A DNA stretch of 64,000 bases from Tetraselmis striata (taxonomy: Eukaryota > Chlorophyta > Chlorodendrophyceae > Chlorodendrales > Chlorodendraceae), in the NCBI GenBank assembly GCA_006384855.1, contig VCJN01002185.1, positions 1 to 64,000 on the forward strand. Direction: 5' to 3'. The position numbers were made by a program, and so were the translations under genes. Positions 11,952 to 22,600 of this stretch are shown piece by piece (the first letter of the stretch is position 1; the number at the start of each line of letters is the position of its first letter). Below the pieces are notes generated by a model. It was not told where the DNA came from, searched no databases, and saw only the letters and a program-made list of their open reading frames with translations.

Positions 11952-12707
11952 AGCATCTGGATTCAAACGACGACTTCAGCAAAGAGCACGTCCCGAGCGA
12001 GAGCTGCCAGGTGCGACTGCAGCGGTCCGTGTACCTGTCGGCCTGCAGGCGCAATGTGCACGGTTATTGAACCTAGGAGTGTATATCGCGGGCTTTGTGC
12101 TGTAGCCTATTCACCATCACCTCCAACCGGAGCTGTCACCGGTCACATGAGGAAGAAACATCATGTCCTATGCGTGATATCGGCGCGTATATCGCGTGTA
12201 GATGTTCAGCCGCATCCGTGCACTCGAACTGTATTCCCAAAGTCAAGCAGTGACAGTCTTTGGACGATAGTGTTAGCGAGAGTGGGATCATCGAGGGTGC
12301 GAGGTATTCCTGGCGAGTCTGCCTCACATCCAGTCGCGATTCGCAAGGCGGTGCGGATGTCTTTCCAATGCGTTGTCACTAGAGCATGATCCCCGAGGTG
12401 GACGACGCATCAGGAACAGCAGCAGGCTTACGACATGGGCGGGGGGGGGGGGGGGGGGCTCCCTGCCACGCCCTGCCAATGCCCTCCAACCCCCCTCCCT
12501 ACCCACCAGATCCGCTGGCAGAGCAGCACGCATCCACTGCAGGCTGTATCCTCCCAGGTGAGCCCAGCTGACAACGCAGGCGCCGCATGTTGGCTGGCCG
12601 CCTGCTGAGGCTGGGGCTGGGGCTGGGGCTTGACCTTGGCTGGCTGCATAGTGTCGCCCGGTGACCCTGGCAGCCAGGCGCTGACACCCCGCAGAGGCGC
12701 CGCTTGC
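11952..12707. other. MKK3/Z-ISO convergent spacer with exon-like pieces
   Basis: Three short pieces look exon-like on the plus strand: around 11970-12011 ending CCAG before GTGCG, around 12384-12437 (SMIPEVDDASGTAAGL), and 12510-12556 after CACCAG and ending CCCAG before GTGAGC (IRWQSSTHPLQAV). No start, stop or family match ties them together. They could be 3' UTR or alternative exons of MKK3, or chance. An 18-G run lies at about 12438-12458. The Z-ISO 3' UTR must also lie here on the minus strand. Confidence 0.3.
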
Positions 12708-13631
12708 CTACCAGCCAAGGTAGTAGCTGCCGGCCTGAAACAGCGGGTGGAACTGGCAGAATGGGGGGAGCGCATGTTACACATGTCAGCCCCTCGAAGG
12801 CATCATGTTGGAATGCCAGGACATCGGCAATCTGTTTGGCAATTGCGTGTGTGTGATACAGGGGGGTGGGATAGAGAGGGGTGGCAAGAGAGAGTGAGGC
12901 ATCGCACCGCGTATGTTCCCAATGTGAAGGCCACCACCTGCAGAAAGGAATGCCAGGGGGAGTCGGGGACACATCCGAGAGGCGGGTTCAGACCAGCATG
13001 CATTGCCGCGATGCAGCATTGCCGTAGATGGAAAGAGTATGAGGGGAGGTTATAAAGACGTTGGATGTAGCGAGGACGATGGAAGAAGAAGGGGTGGGGG
13101 GGGGGGGGGGGGGCAGCGCACCGCCGCATAGGGCACGCGCACAAACTCCTTGTAGTAGTCGTCCGGGAGCTTCTGGCGGCCGTCCAAGATGGCGGCAAAG
13201 GGCATCACGCTTGTGCGGGCCGCCACCTCCTCAAAGGCCTGCGCGGGAGCAGGCTCCGCGCTCAGCGCGCCAGTGCCATCATGCGGCGGATTGCCCAGGG
13301 GAGAAGGGGGGGGGGGGGGGGGGGGGGGCACCTCCCCGTACTTGGCGAACAGCCGCCTGTCGCCGTGCCAGCAGCCAAAGAGGTGGTGCGCCATGAGGCC
13401 CGCGCTGGTGACGACCATGAAGGAGTTGCCAATCCACAGCGTGTGCGCAAAGCACCACAGCGCCTGGCCCACCATCTGCGGGTGGCGCGTGATGCGGATG
13501 ATGCCCGTCTCCCACAGGTGCACCTGCGCGCGGGCCATGCCGGGCGGCGCCTCAGCCATGTCACCCTTCGCAACGCCCAATGCAGCCGCCTGCAACAGTG
13601 TGGGTTGAAGATCCCATTGATCTATATATAT

Positions 13632-13672
<41 letters not shown>

Positions 13673-15252
13673 AATATATATATTTCTATATAGAAATATT
13701 TATGTCATATCATATAGAGTTATATACCGAGCATTTACATGTATATATATATATATATAGATATATATCATAAATATTTCTATATATATACACATGATGT
13801 ATCTATAATATATATATGTAGATATACCTGATATGTATGTATATATATATATACATATGTATATATATCAGTGTGCTATGACGTATGTATATGATGTGAC
13901 ACACAAATTTATATTACATACCCTATGTATACCGGCTCCACTTAAATGGATTATGTGGCACTTCAAATTTTGCCTGACAGCTGGGGGTGAAGAGGGCCTG
14001 GTTGCTTGCCTTGGGCTTATCCACCGCCGCGACCTCCAGGATGTTGAAGGTGGAGGGGTACAGAAAGAGGAAGGAGATAAAGGTGAGCGTCCACACCGTC
14101 TCGTGCACCCACGGCATACCCCGCACGTCCCACAGCGGCGTGCCCGAGTAGCGGTGGTTGATGAAGTACACAAGCGCCACGAAGGCCAGGCACAGGCTGA
14201 CCAGTGCAAAGAGCACGCGGTACGCGCGCGGCCCGACGATCTCCTCGCCTGCGCGGCACCGATGGCGTGACGTCCACCGTGGCATGAAAGGGTGAAGGCT
14301 GCCCCCCCCCCCCCCCCACCCCCCCCCACCTTCTCCCCCCTGGGCCCCCCCCAAACACACACATTGCACACACACACACACACACACACCCGCAGGCATC
14401 CCAGGCCCTAGATCCACGCACCTCGGGATCGCAGACCTGCCATGCCGCTATGCGCCACCGCGAAGGCAGCGAGGATGAGCGTCATCGTCACCTACGCACC
14501 AAATGACATCGTCGCCCCCGCATCATCAACCTGACGGCGGCCCGAAAGGCAGGCTTACGCCAGGGGAGGCTAGTGGGACCAGCTACCACACCTCGGTGTT
14601 GTTGTCGGCGAACCCGCTGAGCAGCTGGACAAAGTCGTCGGCCAGGCCGACCCCCGGCTGCACCCACACCTGCACCCACATAGCGGCGCTCAGCGGCGCG
14701 TCGGGTCGGCCGGAGGCGAGCGGCCGAGCGCACGGGGAGTGCGGAGGATGCCCCCCCCCCCCCCCCCCCCCCCCCCCACCCCTGGGCCTCCCACTCGGCC
14801 TCCGTAGCCCCAGCCCGTTGTCGCCAGCTGCGCGCCCTGCGCGCCTGAGCGCGCAACGTATCGATGTAAGGTGCGAGCCTCCCGGCAGAGCCGATTGGGT
14901 GGTGGGCGCCCACCACGTAGAGGCCGCCCAGCACGCCGGTGAGCAGGCCGAAGAAGGTCACCCACGCCGCCGCTGTCTGCTCCTCAAGGTCAAACGCCGC
15001 CGCATCCTCGCCGACCAGCTCCGGGTCGCCACCCTCGCTGCTCGCCCCCTGGCAGCGCGCGCTTCGTGGGAATGGAGTGCGCGGGGCCGCGGGGTCAGGC
15101 AGTGCCCGCCGGCGGTGACGCCCGGAGGAGAGCGGCGACACTCCACAGCGCATGAATAACGCCGTTGGCGCGGCGGGCCCATTACGCCCTGCCTTAGTGG
15201 CACGGCCGAGCGGTCGCATCGTGCCGGTCAAGCCCATCATCGCAAGCTCCAT
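12708..15252 (-). CDS. Z-ISO: 15-cis-zeta-carotene isomerase, plastid (NnrU family)
   Basis: Eight exons on the minus strand: 15252-14914, 14669-14592, 14491-14422, 14248-14010, 13523-13332, 13238-13122, 12937-12908, 12752-12708; 369 aa, close to the plant enzyme. Conserved blocks run in order: LVGEDAAAFDLEEQ, LILAAFAVAHSGMAGLRS, YFINHRY, FFLYPSTFNI-like (LFLYPSTFNILEVAAVDKPK), HLWETGIIRITRHPQMVG, HHLFGCWHGDRR, SVMPFAAILDGRQKLP, DYYKEFVR, and the tail FHPLFQAGSYYLGW. The N-terminal ~55 residues are Arg/Ser/Pro-rich, as in a plastid transit peptide. The family is a multi-pass membrane haem protein that isomerises the 15-cis bond of 9,15,9'-tri-cis-zeta-carotene between phytoene and zeta-carotene desaturation. 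Intron 4 uses a GC donor (AAG|GCAAGC) and contains long AT arrays. Exon 7 is only 30 nt. The start chosen is the ATG giving a normal-length transit peptide; an in-frame ATG 90 nt upstream is possible. Confidence 0.93.
13621..13870. repeat. AT-rich TA/TATA arrays in Z-ISO intron 4
   Basis: Several interrupted (TA)n and TATATAGA/TATACA stretches, making this intron far more AT-rich than its surroundings. It is the intron with the GC donor. Confidence 0.9.
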
Positions 15253-15791
15253 AGGGGAGCTAGCTTGAACCCTGTGCAGGTCCGGGCATTGAGCGTGCCA
15301 ACGGGTGTGATGATGGCGATAACGATGGTGACGATGTTTCATCAGAACTCGGGGGCTTCGTCGCACTACTCCAGGCGGTACCGTACCTGCAGCGAGCTTT
15401 CGGGAGGTATCATCCCTGGCGGCCTGTAATTAGGGATACCGGTACCCGGGATCTTATTGGGGAGGTGTCAAGGCCGGAAAGGTTGATGGGTTTTAAATAA
15501 ATACCCTGATTTCTGGGTTTTACAATGCCCTATTCGCGCATTTATACCTGCTGCTACGACGTAGCGTCAATAGTTCCAGCACTATAGCGACTAAAGTATT
15601 TCCTTCTGGATTGCCTTCTGGATTTCTCTACGGATTTCTTGAGCACATGTAGTACATGTAGTCGCCAATCTATCAGTTGCAGCACTATAGTCTGTCACTT
15701 GCCCTGGCCCAACGTGTGGTATTGATCCCTTAGGACCCGGTAGCAACTACCGTACGTCGTCGGGAAATACTCGTACCGTCGTACGGCACCT

Positions 15792-15862
15792 GTAAGATTA
15801 TGTACCACACAAATCCCCATGTGGGTACCCAGTGCCTGGTGCATTTTGCGCAGTATCCTTAC
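15792..15862 (+). repeat. 71-bp hairpin-ended repeat, copy 1
   Basis: Begins GTAAGATTATGTACCACAC and ends CAGTATCCTTAC. About 90% identical to the copy at 16030. Followed by GGGTTCGATCCCGC at about 15889, which matches the RNA polymerase III B-box. Confidence 0.8.
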
Positions 15863-16029
15863 AGTTGGTGCTTCTACCCACGCGGATCCGGGTTCGATCC
15901 CGCGGAGAAACATATAATATGATATGATTCCCGCAATGTTGGGCGACCCGGCCAATTCGGATCGCCAGCGAATCCAAGCCGAAACGTTGCTGGAGGAGGT
16001 CCTCCATCCTATGGGGGGGGGGGTGGAGT

Positions 16030-16102
16030 GTAAGGATATGTACCACACAAATCCCCATATGTGGGTACCCAGTGCCTGGTGCGTTTTGCGCAGTATCCTT
16101 AC
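16030..16102 (+). repeat. 73-bp hairpin-ended repeat, copy 2
   Basis: Bounded by a perfect 9-bp inverted repeat, GTAAGGATA and TATCCTTAC, with a shorter CCCATATGTGGG inversion inside. It is the better preserved copy and lies 20 bp before a tRNA-like sequence. Confidence 0.8.
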
Positions 16103-16122
16103 AGCACCCATGCCAGCAAGGT

Positions 16123-16193
16123 ACATCCCTTGTCCGCTCGGTAGAGCGGTCGTCTCGTATGCGAGAGACCGGGTTCGATTCCTGGCTGATGTA
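16123..16193 (+). other. Degenerate tRNA-like sequence (Thr-CGT-like), probably SINE or tRNA pseudogene
   Basis: T arm CCGGG-TTCGATT-CCTGG is intact with a perfect B-box. The anticodon loop reads CTCGTAT (anticodon CGT). The D arm keeps GGTAGAGC but pairs in only 3 of 4 positions, the anticodon stem has a mismatch, the variable loop is short (3 nt), and the acceptor stem pairs 5 of 7. A functional tRNA is therefore unlikely. Association with the duplicated 73-bp repeat favours a tRNA-derived SINE-like unit. Confidence 0.5.
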
Positions 16194-16987
16194 TTTCGGC
16201 AATATCGGCCCGGCGTGTCCCGGGTTTACCCGGTTGATGCATTAGCCCTTCGGGGTTCGAATGAGGCAATGGTCTATGGGCTATGCCAGACCTACGACTG
16301 CAGTTGGCGCACGAGGTCAAGTGCTGGGGCGGCTTCGGCCGATGTCCCGGGGCGAACTTTACTTTACCTTTACCCATGCCCGCAGGTGGGTACGACTGCT
16401 TGTACGCGGACGGTATGAATCTTGCTGTGCTCCATGCATGTTCTTGTCCGTATCTGGAACTGTGTTTCATGATTGGTTTGTGCAGGTAAATCATAACGAC
16501 TTCTCGCTCCCCACTATCGCCACACTCAAGGGTAGATCTTACGGTAGATCTGGCACATCAGTCATGCACCATACATGTGATTTCTCCTTAATAATAAAGG
16601 TAAATAATTAATATTGAATTTTAGTCGCTATTTGAAAGAGGAGATTTCCGCCCTAAGGATTATATGACGGCGGGTGCTGATGGCAGGGCGGGCGGGCAGA
16701 TACCCTGTAGTATTTTCTTTTTGGAGAGCGTCAAGAGAAGGTTTGGGAGAGGTTTGGGCAGATAGTCGCTTATTTTTAAGAGTCGGGTTTTTTAAATCGC
16801 GCTACCCTGTAATTAGTATTGTTCTATCATCATCGCCGCGTCGCCCCGGCCGATCGATGATCAGTGATGGGTCGATGATCAGCTCGGGGTTGCTCTGGGC
16901 TCTGGGTTTGCAAGGGACAGACTCTCCGCCTATCGTCTCCCTCTCTCCCCGATAAAGGTTCCCCCTGCAGCACTCAGCCGGCGCGCG

Positions 16988-19581
16988 ATGGGCGAGGCGG
17001 TGCTGCACATTGGGCAGCCGTGGCGCAACGCCCAGCCGGGCGTGCCGGCGGACAACCTGGTGGCCAACACCAAGTACACGGTGCGCGTAGCGCCGCGGCG
17101 GCCCTGCGGCTGGGACGCCCGCCCTGGGGCTCGGTCCACCGGCAGCATGTGGCGCATCCTGCCGTGCAGGAGGGCCTGGCGCGGCCCTGGCTTGTGGTAT
17201 GGCGGGGATTGTGAGCGAGGGGGGCGTGGAAGCAAACCTCTTCCCCCTTTTTCATTAATTTCGTTTCTCTTTTTATTAAAATGCTGAATTGGATGGCTGA
17301 CGCCGCCCCTCCCCCCCCCCCCTCTTCACCCCCTCTCCCCCTCCCGAACGCCCCGGCCAGCTACTCAGCTTCGTGCCGCGCAACCTCGTGGAGCAGTTTG
17401 GGTGACTCCCCCGCTCGATACTGTCACGCACAGCAGTGCCTCTGTTGTGGCGCTATTGGCATGCCCGCCAGGGGGGGAGGGGGGCAGCGCTGACCGCATG
17501 GAGTCACTCATGCTCCGCCTTCTCACATTGTCCCCCACCTCTTTATGCCAACCTTCCTCCCCCGTCTGTCCCCGCGCACGCTTTAAACCCCAACTTTCCC
17601 GTACCACCGGGGCGCAGGCGCTTCACCAACATGTACTTTCTCATCATCGCGGTGCTGCAGATGTGGGGCCGCATCACCCCCGGTGCGCCCTCATCCCCCT
17701 GGATCCCCTGGCAGCTAGCGCATCAAGCCGACCCAGGGGGGGGTTGCCGCTGACATGCCCGCCGGCCTTGCCACCCTTTGCGCCGCAGTGAACCCGGCCA
17801 CTACATGGGTCCCGCTCTTCGTCATCTTCTCCGTCACCGCCATCAAGGTTCCGCTGCACCGACCGCCTCTCCACACAATTAGCGCATACATTCCCCGGGA
17901 ACCCCCCCGCTTTCCCTCCAATCTGGCAGGCCGCATCCAGGCCTCAATCCCATTTGGGCCCGCTCCTGCGCAGGAGGGCTACGACGACGTCTGCCGCCAC
18001 CGCCGGGATCGGTGGCTCAACCAGCGGCGCGTGCTGGTGCTGAGTGGCGGCCGCGTGGCGGAGATGCAGTCGCAGCAGGTGAGCCAGCGCAGCGCCCTAC
18101 TCCTTCCCCCCCCCCCCCCCCCCCGGGGCGGTCCCCTACGCCATGCAGCCGCATACAGCGTTAACTATGGATTCAACCCCCCCCCCCCCCCCCCCCCCGC
18201 CGCATCCCCCTCTCCCTCGCCCCACGCACCGCGTCCAGATCCGGGCGGGCGATGTGGTGGTTGTGGAGGAGGGCGATGAGGTGCCGTGCGACCTGGCGCT
18301 GCTGGCCACTAGCAAGCCGACCGGCAACTGCTACGTTGAGGTGGGCGCCAGAGGGGAGGGAGGGGGTTGTCAGCTGGCCTGGCATGCGTCTGGCATCTGC
18401 CCCCCCCCCCCCCCCCCCCAACCCCACCCGTTCCACCACCCCCCCCCCCCACCACCACCATCATCATAGCAATTGGCCGCTGGTGCATTGCACCAGAAGC
18501 TGCTGCCAACCAGCGCGGCCCCACGGTCCCCCTGCCCCACTGCCATTGTGCCATACCCACCACCTCTCTCCCCCCCTCCTCCCTCCTGTCTCCCCACGCC
18601 CTCCTCCCTCGCCATCCCTTCAGACCGCCGCCCTGGACGGCGAGACGGACCTCAAGGTGAGGTGCTCTCCGCCGTGTTGCGCCGGACTCGGGCTGGAGGA
18701 CCTCGTGCGACTCCAGGTGGAGCGACCCCCCCTTCCCCCCCCCCCCCTCCCCCCCAACTTCCCCACTCCTCAGATCCATTCCAGTCCCCTCCTCCCCTGC
18801 GGGGCAGGGAGCTACCTGCTGCCGCCACCAGCTCGCCGGCAGGTTTCGGCAGGCTGGGGCCAGCTGCTGTGACGGTGCGGGTGTTAGCGTTTTGGGGCGC
18901 AGCGAGTACTGAGCGGGTCACCGGGGGTGGCGCAGGGGGTGGTGCGCGTGGCGCCGCCGGACCACGACTGCCACGCGTTCAGGTGCGCCGCTGCACCCAC
19001 TTGGCGCCCGCCTGCTTTTGCCTCGGCGCCCGTGCACGCCGAAGTGGACAGGCAGGTGCTTCCAGGGGGGAGGGGGCGCTGCAGCACGCGCCTGCCGCCG
19101 CCTGCCCCGTCCGGTGTCCGCAGGGGCAGCATCGCGGCGCGGGTGGAGGGGGGCGACGAGGCGGTGCAGCCGCTGGGCCTGCCAAACACGCTGTTCCAGG
19201 GCTGCCACCTGCGGCACACCGCCTGGGCCGCCGGGCTTGCGGTGTACGTAGGTGCGCTGCCTCCCCTGAAAATCACACTCCTATCTGCCTGTAACACTCC
19301 TGGTGGGTGCGGGTGCGGGTGCAGGGTGACGCTCATGCGGTGTCGCTGCTACTCGTACGCTTATAAATGCACTGTCTAGGGGGGGTTTATGTACAGGTTC
19401 CTGTGACACGCTAGACGTGCATCGCGGGAGTGCTGTCCCAGGCGCAGCTGGATAACTGGCATCACCATCAGATCCGAGTACCGTGGCATCTGTGGCGTAT
19501 TGGTTTATCGCAAATATGAAAAGAACCGTGTACTGAATGCAAGCATCTTCTTTCGGGGGGCATGTGACAACCACGCAGAAG

Positions 19582-19634
<53 letters not shown>

Positions 19635-22600
19635 ATTAATGCGGAACGCTTATAGTAGATGTTTCTTAGCCAGTAGATTGACCAGTGAATGTGACACAAG
19701 TCGCGGTGCCACTTGAAACTGGAGCTGAGTGCTGCCCCGCACTTAAAACTAGTCTTGATCCTTTTAATTTATATTAATCGGGAGAGAGAGTTGCTGACGG
19801 CGGTGACGGCGACGATGCTGGTGATGAAGCTGATGATGCTGATGATGATGCTGATGCTACGTTGCCACCGGCGGGCAGGCAACAGGACCAAGCTGGGCCT
19901 GTGCCAGGGCGCCGTGCCCAGCAAGCTGGCGCGCGCCGACGTGCGCACTGACCGCTTTACTGCCTGTGTGTTTTGCGGACAGGTGGGTGCGGCCATGCTA
20001 ACGCCCATGCCTTCCCTTTTCCCCCTGCACATGCTCATGCTCCCCCCCTCCCCCCCACTCCCCCCGCCCCTCCTCTTCAGCCCCCTTCCCTCCGCCATTG
20101 CCCCTTGTCCTTCGCCCCGCTGTGCTTTGACGCCCGCCCCTGTGCCTATCGTACTCCGTGCGACAGTTGCTCGTTGTGCTAGTGATGGGCACGGCCGGGA
20201 ATGCCTGGCAGCAGCTGTACGGTGCGCTTGCCCCCCTCCCCCTCCCCCAATACGCACGCACGCACGCACGCATGCATGCATGCATGCATGCACGTACGCA
20301 TATACGGTCACTTTCTTCCTGCAAAGGCTGTTGATTTGTGTGTGGGTCACTCGTGCGTGATGGCACCCTCTCGGCCCGCCTGACTCCGGCGTTGCCGCCC
20401 CTCCCAGCCGGGCACATGCCGTACCTGCAGCTGGAGCCTGGCGGGTGGGAGTGGAGCGAGTGGCTCGTCATCCCGCTGCGCTTCCTGCTGCTCTGCTCCA
20501 TAGCGGTGCCCATCTCCCTCAAGGCGCGGCCTCCTCCCCCTCCTCCTCCGCCTCCTCCCTCCGGCATAGCACTCCTACCCGGCTCCGATCCTCCCTGGCT
20601 TTTTTTTTCTGCTGCCTTGCGCACCAGGGTTGGCCAGGCCCACTGACCCCCTCCCCCCCCCCCTCCCGGCACCTTGGCCCGCCATGGCCGCAGGTGACCA
20701 TGGATGCGGTGAAGGTCTTCTACGCGCTGCTGATCAGCCAGGACGAGCGTATGACTGACCCGGCCACGAGGGGGCACGCGGTGGCCAACAACACCTCCAT
20801 CAGCGAGGACCTGGGCCAGGCGCGCGCCCCGCCCCCCCCCCCCCCCCCCCTCTCCCAGTGGCGGGTTACTTGTCCGCGCCATGCGCCAGCGGCAGCGTGT
20901 TCCACACGCTCTCGTGCACCGCCCTCAGACATTCCCGCAGCGACCATGTTTGCAGCGGTATCGACGTAAGGCCCCACGCTGATTGGCGTTACAGCCGGAT
21001 CACCGGGGAGTAGCTTAGAGTTAGGCCTCGCCTTACGACACCGGCGCTGATGGGACTCCACCTAGAGCCGCAGTGCCCAAGAGGGGGAATCCTAGGCTAC
21101 ATATGTGATACCTGCGTGTGGTGGGTAGGGCAGGTGCGCCAGGGTATGGATACCTTTGCTACCCTAATGGAGGCCCTTAGGTCAGTGAGGCCATGTGGGG
21201 CGCTAGGGGTTGGTCCGACCCGAGGCCCTTCCTGCCGCGGTGGCATGGAAGTGTTCCATCGAATCCGATGTGGTCTGCCCCGTCCCTTTCGTGATGTGCC
21301 CCCAGTGTGACCTGCCGCCCCCATGGCAATCACGTGCAGCACACCGCCGCATAGATACACACATAATACGGAGCTGCGTGTGCCGACGCCCCCACAAGAA
21401 CCAGTGACATCAGACACAAAGAATGGCCGCAAGGAACATATTCCACCATCTCTTTCAGTTCCGCTACTTTTTTGGGGTGCCAACGGTCCTATGAGAGTCG
21501 TTACTGTAAGAGCGAAATTGGGCTCGCACGCAATTGATCGAGAACATTCGCTATAGGTCTGGTGTAGTTTCGTCCACATTTGACCTCTGGCGGGCAGGGC
21601 GGGTTCTTATTTGCAGTGCTCTCATCACCGCGTCGGGATCAGCAGAGATTACGTCGCGCCATATTCACAGACTGGAATGGGACACGCCATCGATGGATTG
21701 GGGTATCACAGCCACTGGCAAGTAGCCACTGACGCCGCCATCCGATGGCGGGCTCGGCAGGTGGGCTACCTCCTGTCCGACAAGACCGGCACCCTCACAG
21801 AGAACTGCATGAGCTTCAAGTACCTCTTCCTGGGCAGCCACCACTACGGCGGCCACGGCGGCGTCCCGCTCACCCCCCGAGCGCCGCACCAGCAGGCAGG
21901 GCCGCCTCCAACAACACAGTGCCCCCCCCCCCCCCCCCCCCTGCCCTCCGGCCTCTTGCCCCCTTTTCCTTTTCATCGTGCCCGGTGCATTACCTCCTTT
22001 CCTCCTGTTCCACCTGGCAATCATGCGACAGAAAAACAGTGGGTATGCGCGACCCCAGCAGATCTACCTCATACACAACGCCCCGCACCTCCTGCCTGCG
22101 TCTCGAGTTGGTACAGCACCGCCTCTGACGGCGACGGGCTGCCCCCCCCCCTCCCTCCCCCTGCCCTCGCGCCACCCAGGTGGCTGAAGGGGAGGTCAGC
22201 GCGCCCGGCCCCTCTCTGGGCGAGGGAGCCATTGGCGACAAGGCGCTCAGGTGCGCCGGCTTCCCATGTGTGCATGCATGCGCCCCTGCAGCACGGGCGC
22301 ACATGCATATGCTGGGAGCCCGCCGCCCTCCGTAGCGGGGGATACATACGTTGCTGCCGATGAAATTGCCAAATCCTAGAGATGAATTGTGACGGTCCCG
22401 GGGACCAAAAAACGCAGAGGAAGAAATGGCATGAACGTTCCTGGGGATCGTCCCCACAGAGACAAATAGAAGCAGACTACAAGATATTAATCCAACGCCC
22501 AGGGACTGGATCGGGGGGCGGTGCTATTAGAGATAAATTGACTAACCCGTGTGTAAGGATGTAAGTTCGGCAATTAGAAATGTAATAGAAATAGAACCGA

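Larger units (their letters stand above)
15253..16987. other. Intergenic tract with duplicated hairpin and tRNA-like repeats
   Basis: No protein gene seen between the divergent Z-ISO and P4-ATPase starts. Two copies of a 71-73 bp element with inverted ends, each followed by a tRNA-type B-box sequence, are listed separately. Promoters of both flanking genes should lie here, but no motif can be assigned. Confidence 0.5.

Noticed and set aside
11962..12050. Extra C-terminal exon of MKK3
   Set aside because: MKK3 exon 12 has an in-frame stop at the family's normal end and a poly(A) signal follows before this piece.
13524..13595. Extra Z-ISO exon (AAALGVAKGDMAEAPPGMAR)
   Set aside because: It would insert 22 residues into a conserved block; the direct DKPK-VHLWETG join fits the family without it.
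14755..14900. Extension of Z-ISO exon 1 through the poly-G region
   Set aside because: A frame continues, but the family match resumes exactly at VWVQPG after an AG acceptor, so the segment is intron.
16123..16193. Functional tRNA-Thr gene
   Set aside because: D stem, anticodon stem and acceptor stem all have mismatches and the variable loop is too short; kept only as a tRNA-like repeat.
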